From Thermoplasmata archaeon (GTDB lineage Archaea; Thermoplasmatota; Thermoplasmata; Thermoplasmatales; GCA-001856825), in assembly GCA_021792255.1 (NCBI GenBank), contig JAJYUZ010000002.1:349071-413070 (forward strand): 64,000 bases of DNA, given 5' to 3'. Position numbers and translations under genes: made by a program. The notes beneath the pieces were generated by a model. The model did no database searches. It had not been told where the DNA came from and saw only the letters and a list, made by a program, of their open reading frames with translations. Of this stretch, positions 32,676-41,913 are shown piece after piece; the first letter of the stretch is position 1; each line of letters begins with the position of its first letter.

Positions 32676-33134
32676 ATGAAAAACGTTAGCGTTCATCTGT
32701 CAAAGGACCTGATTTCAAAGTATGGAATCAAGAATTTTCCAGTAAGGAAGGGAGATCTCGTCAGGATAGTCAGAGGAGATGCTGAGAAGGACGAGAAACT
32801 GAACATCGTGGGAAAGGAGGGAAAGGTGATCAAGATAGTCACCGATGAGGGCAAAGTCATCATCGAAAACATAAACATAGCGAAGGCAGACGGAAAGATG
32901 AAACCGAGAAAACTTGACCCCTCTGCCGTCGTTCTTACCAAGCTTATCCTGGAAGACAAGAAGAGGAAGGAGAGGCTGACCAGGCTCGCATCCCTCAGGA
33001 ACAAGGTCGTGGAGGACGAGCCAGAGCCTGAACCCAAGGAACCAGAAAAGACTGAGGAGAAAGGCGAAGAGCCAGAGGCTCCCGCAGAAAAAGAGACAGA
33101 GGAAGAGGAAAAGGAGGAAGAAGAAAATGAGTAA
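32676..33134 (+). CDS. rpl24: Ribosomal protein uL24 (L24) with long acidic tail
   Basis: The first ~110 residues are ordinary uL24: VHLSKDLISKYGIKNFPVRKGDLVRIVRGD with a KOW motif, then GKVIIENINIAKADGKMKPR. The last ~40 residues are almost only Glu, Pro and Lys, which is unusual for an rRNA-binding protein. The ATG at 32676 is preceded by GAGGTGAAAGAG; the ORF-track start at 32637 overlaps uL14. Confidence 0.94.
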   Translation: MKNVSVHLSKDLISKYGIKNFPVRKGDLVRIVRGDAEKDEKLNIVGKEGKVIKIVTDEGKVIIENINIAKADGKMKPRKLDPSAVVLTKLILEDKKRKERLTRLASLRNKVVEDEPEPEPKEPEKTEEKGEEPEAPAEKETEEEEKEEEENE

Positions 33135-33831
33135 GCACGTCAAGAGACTTGCGTCGCCGACGACCTGGAAGCAACCGAGGAAGAAGTTCGCCTGGTCCGT
33201 CCGTTCCCGGGCAGGACCACATCCGCTCAAAGCGAGCGTTCCTCTCATGGTCGTGATAAGGGACGTACTGAAGTTTGCCGACACATCCAAGGAAGCGAGA
33301 AACATAATAACCAAAGGAAAAGTGGAAGTGGATGGCAGAGTCGTGAAGGACTACCAGAGACCCGTTGGATTCATGGACGTTCTGTCCGTGAAGGATTCAG
33401 GGGTCGCAAAGAGGGTACTGATGGATAAGAAGGGTACGCTGATTCTTGCTGATCTGAACTCACAAGAAGTTAACTGGAAACTGGTAAAAGTGACAGGGAA
33501 GACTATAGCAAAGGGTGGCAAGATACAGATCGCAACCCACGACGGGAGGGTAATTCTCTCCAGCGAGGAGAACGTAAAGAGGGGAGACACCCTGAAGATC
33601 AGTATTCCGGACCAAAAGATACTGGAAGTCTATCCGATGGCAAAGGAAACGTCCGTATATGTTACGGGCGGAGCTCACAAGGGGACGATAACGACGATCA
33701 AAGAAATTAACGTCTCTAGAAGCTACCAGGAGAATACGGTGGAGAGCAACGACAACTTTACGACCACCATGTCAAACGTATTCGTGCTTGGAAAATCCAA
33801 GGGCGAGATAACGATCCCAGGAGGCGCTTAG
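33127..33831 (+). CDS. rps4e: Ribosomal protein eS4 (S4e)
   Basis: The 234-residue protein has HVKRLASPTTWKQPRKKFAWSVR near the N-terminus, an S4-like RNA-binding domain (RNIITKGKVEVDGRVVKD), and a KOW region (YPMAKETSVYVTGGAHKGTI). Found in archaea and eukaryotes only. It overlaps uL24 by eight bases. Confidence 0.95.
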   Translation: MSKHVKRLASPTTWKQPRKKFAWSVRSRAGPHPLKASVPLMVVIRDVLKFADTSKEARNIITKGKVEVDGRVVKDYQRPVGFMDVLSVKDSGVAKRVLMDKKGTLILADLNSQEVNWKLVKVTGKTIAKGGKIQIATHDGRVILSSEENVKRGDTLKISIPDQKILEVYPMAKETSVYVTGGAHKGTITTIKEINVSRSYQENTVESNDNFTTTMSNVFVLGKSKGEITIPGGA

Positions 33832-33832
33832 A

Positions 33833-34351
33833 ATGGTGGACATGAGAGACGTAGTAATCGACAAAGTCACGATAAACATAGGTGTGGGAGAATCGGGAGA
33901 AAAGCTGGAGAAGGCAAAGAGCGTCCTCAAACTTCTGACCACCGGAAATCCCACGATCACAAAGGCAAAGAGAACCAGCAGAGAATTCGGATTGAGAAGG
34001 GATCAGCCTATCGGGGTCAAGGTCACTCTGAAGGGAGAGGAGATGGACAGGTTCCTCAAGACCGCCCTGTGGGTCAAGAACAACAAGTGCCTGAGCTACT
34101 CCTTTTCGGAGCAGGGAAGCTACAGCTTTGGCATCGCAGACTACACGGATTTCAAGGGTATGAAGTACAACCCGGAGATCGGAATTTTCGGGATGGATGT
34201 GGTCGTCACTTTCAAGAGAAGAGGTGGCTACAGGGTAGCGAGAAGATGGATAACTCCGCGCCCAGTTCCGAAGAAGATCAGGGTCAAAAGGGAAGAAATG
34301 ATGAAATTCATGAAGGAAAACTACAACGTAGAGATTCTGGAGGTGGGATGA
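33833..34351 (+). CDS. rpl5: Ribosomal protein uL5 (L5)
   Basis: The 172-residue protein has VTINIGVGESGEKLEKAKSVLKLLTTGNP, TSREFGLRRDQPIGVKVTLKG and SYSFGIADYTDFKGMKY. It binds 5S rRNA. GGAGG lies eight bases before the ATG. Confidence 0.95.
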   Translation: MVDMRDVVIDKVTINIGVGESGEKLEKAKSVLKLLTTGNPTITKAKRTSREFGLRRDQPIGVKVTLKGEEMDRFLKTALWVKNNKCLSYSFSEQGSYSFGIADYTDFKGMKYNPEIGIFGMDVVVTFKRRGGYRVARRWITPRPVPKKIRVKREEMMKFMKENYNVEILEVG

Positions 34352-34513
34352 GTGACGCAGACTAAGCTTGCCCCAAAGAAGAAGTACGGCAGGAAGGAAG
34401 GGTGCGAAAGGTGCGGAAGGAAGAGGGGTCTAGTGAGAAGGTATAACCTTCATCTCTGCAGGCAGTGCTTCAGGGAGATAGCTCCCGAGCTGGGGTTCGA
34501 GAAATATTCGTGA
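34352..34513 (+). CDS. rps14: Ribosomal protein uS14 (S14), zinc-binding type (not in ORF track)
   Basis: This 53-residue protein is too short for the ORF track. It starts at GTG 34352, with GGAGGTGGGA upstream, directly after the uL5 stop. Sequence [41 protein letters not shown] has the two Cys pairs of the zinc ribbon. It ends at 34513, where TGAGGTGA provides the next gene's ribosome binding site. Confidence 0.95.
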   Translation: MTQTKLAPKKKYGRKEGCERCGRKRGLVRRYNLHLCRQCFREIAPELGFEKYS

Positions 34514-34522
34514 GGTGAAAGA

Positions 34523-34906
34523 ATGGGAGATACGTTAAACGATGCATTAATTTCCATTAAGAACGCTTCTAAGCTGGGAAGACAGGAACTTGACGTCAGG
34601 GCGTCAAATCTAGTTGGAAGGGTACTTCGCGTGTTCCAGAAGTATGGCTACATCGAGGAGTACGAATACGTGGAAAACGGGAAGGGTGGATTATTCAAGG
34701 TAAAGGTTGCGAAGACCGTCAATAACTGCGGAGCCATCAAGCCAAGATTTTCAATAAAGAGGGACGAACTGGAAAGGTGGGAGTCGCGATACCTTCCGGC
34801 CCAGGATATAGGAATCCTGGTCATATCCACCACTTCTGGTGTGATGAGCAACGCGGAAGCGAAGAAAAAGGGAACCGGAGGAAAGGCGCTTGCCTTCATC
34901 TACTGA
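34523..34906 (+). CDS. rps8: Ribosomal protein uS8 (S8)
   Basis: The 127-residue protein has LNDALISIKNASKLGRQELDVRASNLVGRVLRVFQKYGYI and the C-terminal IGILVISTTSGVMSNAEAKKKGTGGKALAFIY. It binds 16S helix 21. GAGGTGA at 34512-34518 is its ribosome binding site. Confidence 0.95.
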   Translation: MGDTLNDALISIKNASKLGRQELDVRASNLVGRVLRVFQKYGYIEEYEYVENGKGGLFKVKVAKTVNNCGAIKPRFSIKRDELERWESRYLPAQDIGILVISTTSGVMSNAEAKKKGTGGKALAFIY

Positions 34907-34916
34907 GGTGATATGA

Positions 34917-35450
34917 ATGGAAAGAATAATAGAGATTCCCCAGGGTGTGAAGGTGAAGATACAGGGTTTCGAATTCGAAGCCCAGGGTGCGAGGGGTAAG
35001 GTCACGAAAACGTTCAGGAACGAATACGTTTCTGTCGAAATGAAGGACAAGAAGATCAGGGTATTCACCAAGAGAGAAAAGAAAACGGATACGGCAGTCG
35101 TCGGCACTTGGGAGAGCATAATTAAGAGCTCCTTTACTGGAGTCACGAAGGGCTTCATTTACACGATGAAGATCGTCTATGCCCACTTCCCGGTGAAAGT
35201 GACGGTCAAGGGAAATCAGGTGCTTCTAGACAACTTCCTCGGGGAGAAGAGTCCGAGAAAGATAACGCTCGGACCAGACACAAAGGTCACAGTCAAGGGA
35301 GATCTCGTCACAGTCGAAGGGAGTGATCTCGAAGTGACAGGTAATGCCGCTGCAAGGATAGAAAAGATGAGCAAGATCAAGGGATTCGATCCTAGGGTAT
35401 TCCAGGATGGAATCTACATTGTAAGGAAGGGTGATGTTATTGAAGGCTGA
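34917..35450 (+). CDS. rpl6: Ribosomal protein uL6 (L6)
   Basis: The 177-residue protein has IEIPQGVKVKIQGFEFEAQGARGKVTKTF and the second L6 repeat IVYAHFPVKVTVKGNQVLLDNFLGEKSPRKI. It is preceded by TGAGGTGATATGA. Confidence 0.95.
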   Translation: MERIIEIPQGVKVKIQGFEFEAQGARGKVTKTFRNEYVSVEMKDKKIRVFTKREKKTDTAVVGTWESIIKSSFTGVTKGFIYTMKIVYAHFPVKVTVKGNQVLLDNFLGEKSPRKITLGPDTKVTVKGDLVTVEGSDLEVTGNAAARIEKMSKIKGFDPRVFQDGIYIVRKGDVIEG

Positions 35451-35835
35451 ATTGGATAAGGAAGGAAAGAGACTGTTAGGAATCAGGAACAAAATGAACA
35501 GGAAGAGACCCGAATTTCACAGACAGGAATGGTTCAGGTATCAGAGGCTCGGAACGTCTTGGCGGAAGCCGAGAGGAAAACACTCAAAGCTGAGGGAAAA
35601 GAAGGGCTACAGGCACGCCTGGGTGGAGTCTGGGTACAGAGGACCCGTCAGAGTCAGGAATCTGCATCCGTCTGGATTCGAGGAAGTGTACGTTACCAGC
35701 ATCACAGATCTGGAGAAGATCAACCCTAAGCTGCAGGCTGCGAGAATCAGCTCGACGATAGGGATGAGGAAGAGAAGATTCATACAGGAGAAAGCAAAGG
35801 CTGCAGGCATAAGACTCCTCAACGAGGTGAAATGA
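35431..35835 (+). CDS. rpl32e: Ribosomal protein eL32 (L32e)
   Basis: The 134-residue protein has RKRPEFHRQEWFRYQRLGTSWRKPRGKHSKLREKKGY and GYRGPVRVRNLHPSGFEEVYV, specific to eL32. It overlaps uL6 by 20 bases; GTG 35431 or ATG 35434 may be the start. Confidence 0.95.
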   Translation: MMLLKAELDKEGKRLLGIRNKMNRKRPEFHRQEWFRYQRLGTSWRKPRGKHSKLREKKGYRHAWVESGYRGPVRVRNLHPSGFEEVYVTSITDLEKINPKLQAARISSTIGMRKRRFIQEKAKAAGIRLLNEVK

Positions 35836-36290
35836 TGGCGACCCTTAGTCCACAGAAGAGAATGGCCGCATCTATTCTCAAGTCCGGAATGTCAAGAGTC
35901 TGGATGGACACAAAGAGTATCGACGACATTGCTGAGGCGGTTACGAGGGACGACATCAGGAAGCTCATAAAGAAAAACGTCATCCAAAAGAGGTCCGCAA
36001 AGGGTAACTCTAGGGGCAGGTTCAAGGTCGCGAAGGCCCAGAGAAACAAGGGACGAAGAAAAGGTCCCGGATCGAGAAAGGGAACCAAGAACGCAAGGGA
36101 TCCCAGAAAGAGGAAATGGATAAGGAGCATAAGATCGATGAGAAATTCCCTGAAGGAGATGAGAGATTCCGGGAAAATAACGAGGACCGACTACAGGGTA
36201 TTCTACAAGAAGATCAAGGGAGGCGCGTTCCGGAGCAGAAACGCCCTGCTGCTTCACATGAGGGAAGAGGGAGTTCTCAAGGGTGAGTGA
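35832..36290 (+). CDS. rpl19e: Ribosomal protein eL19 (L19e)
   Basis: The 152-residue very basic protein has SPQKRMAASILKSGMSRVWMD and GRRKGPGSRKGTKNARDPRKRKWIRSIR. It overlaps eL32 by four bases. ATG 35832 or 35835 may be the start. Confidence 0.95.
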   Translation: MMATLSPQKRMAASILKSGMSRVWMDTKSIDDIAEAVTRDDIRKLIKKNVIQKRSAKGNSRGRFKVAKAQRNKGRRKGPGSRKGTKNARDPRKRKWIRSIRSMRNSLKEMRDSGKITRTDYRVFYKKIKGGAFRSRNALLLHMREEGVLKGE

Positions 36291-36291
36291 A

Positions 36292-36789
36292 ATGAGATCA
36301 AGATACGTTATGCCGCTGAAGCGGAGAAGGTTGAAGAAAACCGATTACAAGAAGAGGCTCGCACTCATCAAGGGCGGTATGCCCAGGGCGATCGTAAGAA
36401 GGTCGCTGAAGAACATGAATGTCGATATAGCAGAGTACGCCGTCAGTGGGGACAAGATCGTGGCCCACGGGTCTACGGTGGAACTGAAGAAGTTCGGCTG
36501 GAAGAGCCCGACGGGAAACACTCCGTCTTCGTATCTTGCGGGGTATCTCGCGGGATTGAGGGCAAAGAAGAAGGGGATAAAGAAGGTGATCGTGGACCTT
36601 GGCAGGCAGAAGGTGATAAAGGGTGGCAAACTCATGGCCAGCGTCCAGGGTCTGCTGGACTCGGGACTGAAGGTCCCGGTGAGCAAGAAGTTCCTGCCCA
36701 ATAAGGACAGGCTTGCAGGAAAACACCTTAAGACAATTCAGGAAAATGCGATGGATGAAGTGAAGAAAGCGATGGAGGAATCACTGTGA
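36292..36789 (+). CDS. rpl18: Ribosomal protein uL18 (L18)
   Basis: The protein (~165 residues) has [50 protein letters not shown] and a C-terminal [14 protein letters not shown]. It binds 5S rRNA. The ATG at 36292 is used rather than the GTG at 36283 in the ORF track. Confidence 0.94.
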   Translation: MRSRYVMPLKRRRLKKTDYKKRLALIKGGMPRAIVRRSLKNMNVDIAEYAVSGDKIVAHGSTVELKKFGWKSPTGNTPSSYLAGYLAGLRAKKKGIKKVIVDLGRQKVIKGGKLMASVQGLLDSGLKVPVSKKFLPNKDRLAGKHLKTIQENAMDEVKKAMEESL

Positions 36790-37472
36790 CTAAAGACGCA
36801 ATTGAGTGGATACCCAAAACGAGACTTGGAAAGATGGTCAAAGAGGGCAAGATCAAGTCAATATCCGAAGTCCTTGGCACGCACATGCCGATAAGGGAAT
36901 CCGGAATCGTTGACACCCTTGTTCCCAACCTGGAGGATGAGGTAATCGAGATCAAGATGGTCCAGAAGATGTCAGACTCAGGAAGAAAAGTCAAGTTCGC
37001 TGCGACCGTCGTAATAGGAAACAAGGACGGATACGTGGGCATGGGTCACGGCAAGGCAAGGGAGACGGGCGACGCAATACAGAAAGCCATAGAAAACGCA
37101 AAGATAAATCTCATCGAGATAAAGAGGGGGTGCGGATCCTGGGAGTGTGGATGTGGAAGGAGCCACACGCTTCCTTTCGAAGTTCTGGGAAAGTCGGGCT
37201 CGGTAAGAGTCTATTTGAAGCCAGCTCCGCAGGGAGTTGGACTGGCCATTGGTGACATACCGAAGAAGGTTCTGACTATCGCAGGAATCCAGGATACGTG
37301 GGGGTTTTCAGAGGGGCACACCAAGAGCACACTGAACTTCGCTTATGCAACGTTCAATGCCCTCAAAGAGACGTCTAAATTCAAGATAAATGAAAAGCTG
37401 AACCTCAGTACCCCGATATACAAGGGAGGTGTGATGAATGTTAGCAGTGATAAAAATCAGGGGAAGCAATAA
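36786..37472 (+). CDS. rps5: Ribosomal protein uS5 (S5)
   Basis: The 228-residue protein has the S5 domain [36 protein letters not shown] and the second domain [36 protein letters not shown]. The start GTG overlaps the uL18 stop (GTGA). Confidence 0.95.
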   Translation: MTKDAIEWIPKTRLGKMVKEGKIKSISEVLGTHMPIRESGIVDTLVPNLEDEVIEIKMVQKMSDSGRKVKFAATVVIGNKDGYVGMGHGKARETGDAIQKAIENAKINLIEIKRGCGSWECGCGRSHTLPFEVLGKSGSVRVYLKPAPQGVGLAIGDIPKKVLTIAGIQDTWGFSEGHTKSTLNFAYATFNALKETSKFKINEKLNLSTPIYKGGVMNVSSDKNQGKQ

Positions 37473-37920
37473 AACGGAAGTTGGAATTAGAAGGGCATTC
37501 CAGGAGCTGAGACTCACGAGGAACAATCACCTCGTCTTGGTGGACGAGTCTCAAATAGGGCAGATCAAGAAAGCAAAAGATTACGTGACGTGGGGAGAGG
37601 TTGACGAGGAACACGTGGTCAAGCTACTCCAGGAAAAGGGAAGAATGACGGGCGGAAAACCCCTGGACGACGCGGTTTTGAAGGAACTCGGGTTTGCCAC
37701 GATTAACGAGATGGCATCCAAGCTTCTCGACGGCAGTCTCAGGGTAAAGGACATAGAGGGCATGAAGCCAGTCTTCAGAATGAACCCTCCCAGAAGGGGA
37801 TATCATTCGACTAAAAGGACCTACAAGCTCAAGGGCGCCCTGGGATACAGGGGAAAGGACATAAACAAACTCATAGACGCTATGCTGGAAGGTGGTAAGA
37901 GTGGTCAAGGAGAAAACTAA
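37438..37920 (+). CDS. rpl30: Ribosomal protein uL30 (L30)
   Basis: The 160-residue archaeal-length uL30 has [31 protein letters not shown] and the extension [27 protein letters not shown]. It starts 35 bases inside uS5; GGGAGGTG lies just before the ATG. Confidence 0.94.
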   Translation: MLAVIKIRGSNKTEVGIRRAFQELRLTRNNHLVLVDESQIGQIKKAKDYVTWGEVDEEHVVKLLQEKGRMTGGKPLDDAVLKELGFATINEMASKLLDGSLRVKDIEGMKPVFRMNPPRRGYHSTKRTYKLKGALGYRGKDINKLIDAMLEGGKSGQGEN

Positions 37921-38341
37921 GAAATACAGAGGAACGTACTACGGGAGGGGAAAGAAGGCCGGTAGGGGGAAGGGAAAGAGAGGAGGAAAAGGAATGGCTG
38001 GCCTGGGAAAGCACAGGTGGATCTGGATGGTTAAGAACATGCCTGACCACTATGGCAGCCATGGGTTCGTGAGGCACTCCCAAAAGGTAGAAGTCAAGGC
38101 GATAAACGTGGGAGATCTTGACAGGACCTCGGAAAGACTGATCGAAACCGGAATGGCACGGATGGAAGAGGACAAGGTCAGAGTGGATCTCGAAAAGATG
38201 GGGTATGCAGTCCTTCTCGGAGGAGGACAGGTTGGGAAACCATTGCTGATCAAGGTAGGAAGGGCAACAGAAAAGGCTAAAGAAAAAATTAAGAGCGCAG
38301 GGGGAGAGGTAGAAACTAATGGCGGAGATAAAGAGGAATAG
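37901..38341 (+). CDS. rpl15: Ribosomal protein uL15 (L15)
   Basis: The protein (~146 residues) has [36 protein letters not shown], the typical glycine/basic N-terminal extension, and LLGGGQVGKPLLIKVGRATEKAKEKI. GTG 37901 is preceded by GGTGGT; the ORF track uses GTG 37892. It overlaps uL30 by 20 bases. Confidence 0.93.
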   Translation: MVKEKTKKYRGTYYGRGKKAGRGKGKRGGKGMAGLGKHRWIWMVKNMPDHYGSHGFVRHSQKVEVKAINVGDLDRTSERLIETGMARMEEDKVRVDLEKMGYAVLLGGGQVGKPLLIKVGRATEKAKEKIKSAGGEVETNGGDKEE

Positions 38342-40076
38342 ATTAGTTTCCATACCTCTGATTCTCATATTCGCGCTCAACGTATACATTGACTACAGGT
38401 ACGCCCATTACAACATACCTTACACGGTAATCATATCGGTCTTCGTATCGCCGCTTTACTATCTCGCATACCTGCTAGTCTCGTACACGGGAGAAGGGTC
38501 TAAACTCTACGGCTGGAAGAATCTAGTGGAGAGGCTTCCGGCGGTCAAGAGACCCGGAAGGCACGTTCGTTTCAAAGAAAAATTCCTGTGGACCGCGCTG
38601 GTACTGTTAATCTATTTCGCACTTTCAAACATATTCGTCTACGGTCTGGAGAAGACGCAGATCATCGACGTGTTCGCGCAGTTCCGTACGATCTTCGCGG
38701 GACAGGCAGGCTCTATCATGGACTTGGGAATAGGTCCTATTGTCACTGCAAGTATCATAATGCAGCTCTTCGCCGGAGCCAAGATCATCAACATAGATCT
38801 CACGAAGGCCGAGGACAAGGCTCTCTACCAGGGCGCACAGAAGCTTCTGGTCATAATCATGATCTTCGTCGAGGCGATACCGCAGGTGTTCGGTTATCTG
38901 CCACCAGATCCAGCCATAATATCAGCACTGAATGGATCGGTTCCAGGGTACGGTCTGATGCTCGCCAGGATGCTGATAATCTTCCAGATATTCATGGGTT
39001 CTTATCTGCTCTTCTTCATGGACGAGCTTGTCTCGAAGTGGGGCATAGGCTCTGGAGTCTCTCTGTTCATAGCCGCGGGAGTCTCGCAGGCTCTGATTCT
39101 GGGTACGCTCAACTGGGTTCCCATATCTACTAGCTCCGTTCTTTCTGTCGCGAATCCTCCAAGCGGTGCCCTACCTAAGACGTTCTATCTGCTGGGTCAC
39201 TTCAGCTCCTTTCAGCTATTCTCGGGAGGGTTGGAGAGGATAGTGTTTGCGGCACCCAATCCGCTCATCGCGCTAGCAGGTACGATATTCATCTTCTTCC
39301 TCGTGGTGTGGGCCCAGACGGTAAAGGTAGAACTACCCTTGGCTCACGAGAGAGCGAGAGGCGCAAGGGGAAGGTATCCGATACAGCTGATGTACGCTTC
39401 CAATATACCTGTCATCTTGGCAGCAGCGGTTCTCGCAAACCTCTCGATGTGGTCCCTGCTCTTCTGGACGAACCCGACTCTTTCTCACGTTCCTATCTTA
39501 GGACACGACTTCTTCTTGGGTGCATATCCAAGTTCCTCTCTCGCATCTCAACTCAACATTCAACAGACTACTCCACTAGGTGGACTAGCTTGGTACCTTG
39601 CGAATCCAAACGGGATAGCAAACTGGTTGTTCCCGATGCTACAGCCTTCGGTCTACCAGACCCAGCTGCTCAGTCACCCACCATGGGAGATGGGAATCCA
39701 CGTCCTAGCGTACGTCACTTTTATGGTCGGAGCTTCGATAATGTTCGCAAAGTTCTGGATCGAAACAACGAACATGAACTCCGAGGGGGTCGCGAGGCAG
39801 ATACAGAGTTCCGGCATGCAGATACCTGGATTCAGGCGTGACCCAAGAGTCCTGAAACGCGTTCTTGATAAGTACATACCAGCCATCACAGTATTCAGTG
39901 GTGCAGCCGTGGGTGCCCTCGCTGCCGGAGCCGATCTTATCGGCACGGTCGGGAATGCATCAGGTACCGGCGTGCTACTGACGGTAGGTATCGTCATCCA
40001 ACTGTACCAGGCAATGGGCAAGGAACAGATGACCGAAATGTATCCATTCATGAGGGACTTCTTTGGAGGGCTCTGA
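38319..40076 (+). CDS. secY: Protein translocase subunit SecY
   Basis: The 585-residue protein has about ten membrane helices and forms the Sec channel. Landmarks are the plug region after helix 1, SIMDLGIGPIVTASIIMQLFAGAKI, WGIGSGVSLFIAAGV, and LPLAHERARGARGRYPIQLMYASNIPVI (cytoplasmic loop near 345), then the C-terminal RQIQSSGMQIPGFRRDPRVLKRVLDKYIP. It overlaps uL15 by 23 bases. Confidence 0.96.
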   Translation: MAEIKRNRLVSIPLILIFALNVYIDYRYAHYNIPYTVIISVFVSPLYYLAYLLVSYTGEGSKLYGWKNLVERLPAVKRPGRHVRFKEKFLWTALVLLIYFALSNIFVYGLEKTQIIDVFAQFRTIFAGQAGSIMDLGIGPIVTASIIMQLFAGAKIINIDLTKAEDKALYQGAQKLLVIIMIFVEAIPQVFGYLPPDPAIISALNGSVPGYGLMLARMLIIFQIFMGSYLLFFMDELVSKWGIGSGVSLFIAAGVSQALILGTLNWVPISTSSVLSVANPPSGALPKTFYLLGHFSSFQLFSGGLERIVFAAPNPLIALAGTIFIFFLVVWAQTVKVELPLAHERARGARGRYPIQLMYASNIPVILAAAVLANLSMWSLLFWTNPTLSHVPILGHDFFLGAYPSSSLASQLNIQQTTPLGGLAWYLANPNGIANWLFPMLQPSVYQTQLLSHPPWEMGIHVLAYVTFMVGASIMFAKFWIETTNMNSEGVARQIQSSGMQIPGFRRDPRVLKRVLDKYIPAITVFSGAAVGALAAGADLIGTVGNASGTGVLLTVGIVIQLYQAMGKEQMTEMYPFMRDFFGGL

Positions 40077-40640
40077 GTGAGGGTCATAATAGGAGGAATA
40101 CCTGGGGTCGGCAAGACCACAGTCCTCGACGAGCTCGTGAGGGAAGGGTACAGAGTAGAGAATTACGGAGATGTGATGTTGAAGGAAGCCATTTCAAGAG
40201 AATATGCAAAAAATAGGGATGAGCTGAGAAAACTTCCCGTGGAAGAGCAAAAGGAGATCCAGAAGATCGCAGCAGAGAAGCTGTCACAGTTCGACGATGT
40301 GATAATTGACACTCACTTCTCGGTAAGTACGAAGGATGGCTACCTCCCGGGACTACCAATTCCAGTACTTAACGTGCTCCATCCCGACTTACTCATCTCA
40401 ATGGAAGCAGATCCCCTTGACATATTTGAAAGGAGAAAGAACGATCCTATGCGAAACAGGGACAAGGACTCGCTGGAGAGGATCAGGGCTCATCTAGAAG
40501 CCAACAGGAGTTACGGGATAACTTATTCTGCAATGACGGGCTCTCCGCTTCTGGTAGTAATGAACGAGAACGGGAAAGCCAAAGAAGCGTCTGAAAAGAT
40601 AGCTTCCGTTGTGAGGCAATGCAACGGAGGCAACCTATGA
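40077..40640 (+). CDS. adkA: Adenylate kinase, archaeal AdkA type
   Basis: The 187-residue enzyme has GGIPGVGKTTVLDEL (P-loop) near the N-terminus, then YGDVMLKEA, DTHFSVSTKDGYLPGLP and VLHPDLLISMEADPLDIFERR. This is the trimeric archaeal form rather than bacterial Adk. The start GTG follows secY directly. Confidence 0.93.
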   Translation: MRVIIGGIPGVGKTTVLDELVREGYRVENYGDVMLKEAISREYAKNRDELRKLPVEEQKEIQKIAAEKLSQFDDVIIDTHFSVSTKDGYLPGLPIPVLNVLHPDLLISMEADPLDIFERRKNDPMRNRDKDSLERIRAHLEANRSYGITYSAMTGSPLLVVMNENGKAKEASEKIASVVRQCNGGNL

Positions 40641-41359
40641 GTCAGAGGACACGACCCCCACAGCAGACGAGAGAGCAGCAACAAGCAATGTCGTCTTCTA
40701 TGAGGACGCAGATGCTGTACTTTATGATAATGATCCTTCTCCTTTTCGTTTATACGGTACCGACCCTACGGAACCTGTTTGCGATACCGATGACATATAT
40801 TCTTCAGCCCGTCATCGGATTTGATTTCAAGTATCCATTATTCACTATTCTCGGAGCGGCCCTGTTGACCGGTTTTGTCAACACGATAGCGCGCCATTTC
40901 TTCACGGACTACTTTGGAATGGCAGAAATGCAGCACAAGAACAAGAAGCTTCAGCAGAGATACAGGGAGGCTATACACTCCAAGGACAAGACAGAAATGG
41001 ACTCGGTCAGGGCCGAACAATCCAAGTCGATGCAGGAATCCATGAAGTACACACAGCAGCAAATGAAACCTACTTTCGTGACATTGTTGCTGACTGTTCT
41101 GATCTTCGCGTGGCTGATAGGGTTCATGTTCCATGCTTCCCATCTCACTCCACCCACAACTATGATGGCCTATCCGTTCAGCAATGGATCCACCGGCGAT
41201 ATGATGCATCCATTCTTCGGGTTCTATATCTGGATAGGGCTGTATTCGCTATTCTCGCTCGTGATTACCTATCCCCTTCAGTACTCGATCAAACTTTGGT
41301 ACATGACTCGGAGTGTAAAGAATGAAGGTAACTATATCCGGTCCGCCGGGCAGCGGTAA
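40637..41359 (+). CDS. Archaeal YidC/EMC3-like membrane insertase (DUF106)
   Basis: The 240-residue protein has membrane helices at about residues 25-45, 70-90, 140-165 and 200-220, and a long charged coiled coil (QHKNKKLQQRYREAIHSKDKTEMDSVRAEQSKSM) between the second and third. This is the pattern of archaeal Ylp1/DUF106, which helps insert membrane proteins beside SecYEG. The start ATG 40637 has GGAGG at the proper distance; the ORF track's 40619 lies inside adkA. Confidence 0.85.
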   Translation: MSQRTRPPQQTREQQQAMSSSMRTQMLYFMIMILLLFVYTVPTLRNLFAIPMTYILQPVIGFDFKYPLFTILGAALLTGFVNTIARHFFTDYFGMAEMQHKNKKLQQRYREAIHSKDKTEMDSVRAEQSKSMQESMKYTQQQMKPTFVTLLLTVLIFAWLIGFMFHASHLTPPTTMMAYPFSNGSTGDMMHPFFGFYIWIGLYSLFSLVITYPLQYSIKLWYMTRSVKNEGNYIRSAGQR

Positions 41360-41876
41360 GACAACGGTCGCCGAGATGGTCAGCAAGAGGCTGTCTTACG
41401 ATCTCGTGACCGGAGGCAAGATTTTCAGGGAGAAAGCCAACGAGATGAAGATATCTCTTGCTCAACTGGGGACGGCAGCGGAAAGTGAGGATAGGTACGA
41501 CAAGATGTTGGATGGATTTCTGCTTGAAGTTCTGAGAAAGAAGGAGAATGTGATAGTGGAATCGAGACTTTCTGGCTGGCTTTGCCATCTCAACAAGATA
41601 AGTGCGTTCAAGGTATTCGTTTACGCGGACGAGGAAGTCAGACTGGAAAGAATAAGAAACTCCATTCACTCCAGAAAGGAAGAGATGGGAGACAACATAT
41701 TGACGCAGATGAGGGAGAGAGAGGAGAGCGAATGGGAACGCTACAAGAAATACTATGGCATAGACTACAGGGACACTTCCATATATGACCTGGTCCTGGA
41801 TGCCAGTTTTGAGGGAGCAGAGGAAATTGCAGAGGTGATAATTTCTGGCCTCGATATTCGGAAAGGAACCCTCTGA
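41322..41876 (+). CDS. cmk: Cytidylate kinase
   Basis: The 184-residue enzyme has ISGPPGSGKTTVAEMVSKRL (P-loop), TGGKIFREKA and ESRLSGWLCHL, then YADEEVRLERIRNSIHSRKEEM (lid). It phosphorylates CMP/dCMP. It overlaps the YidC-like gene by 38 bases. Its end carries a GAGGTGA that may be the ribosome binding site for Cbf5. Confidence 0.93.
   Translation: MKVTISGPPGSGKTTVAEMVSKRLSYDLVTGGKIFREKANEMKISLAQLGTAAESEDRYDKMLDGFLLEVLRKKENVIVESRLSGWLCHLNKISAFKVFVYADEEVRLERIRNSIHSRKEEMGDNILTQMREREESEWERYKKYYGIDYRDTSIYDLVLDASFEGAEEIAEVIISGLDIRKGTL
41832..41838 (+). promoter_or_regulatory. Ribosome binding site inside cmk, possibly for Cbf5
   Basis: GAGGTGA is identical to the ribosome binding sites of uL2, uL24 and uS8. 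It stands six bases before a CTG at 41845, in the Cbf5 frame, and has no ATG/GTG/TTG at a normal distance. See the Cbf5 entry and finding. Confidence 0.4.
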
Positions 41877-41913
41877 GAGAACGATCGAAGAGAGGATAAA
41901 TTACGGTTTCGTC
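41845..41913 (+). other. In-frame upstream extension of Cbf5
   Basis: The frame of Cbf5 is open from just after a TAA at 41839-41841. It reads IFGKEPSERTIEERINYGFVV before the called GTG. ERTIEERINYGFVVIDKPRGPTS resembles the family's conserved N-terminus, so these residues are probably translated. No ATG, GTG or TTG is present; CTG (41845) and ATA (41854) are possible unusual starts. Confidence 0.5.

Noticed and set aside
27052-38389. Many alternate-frame ORFs within the ribosomal operon (both strands)
   Set aside because: They lie wholly inside well-supported ribosomal protein genes and show no family signal; the high purine bias of the coding strand opens other frames.
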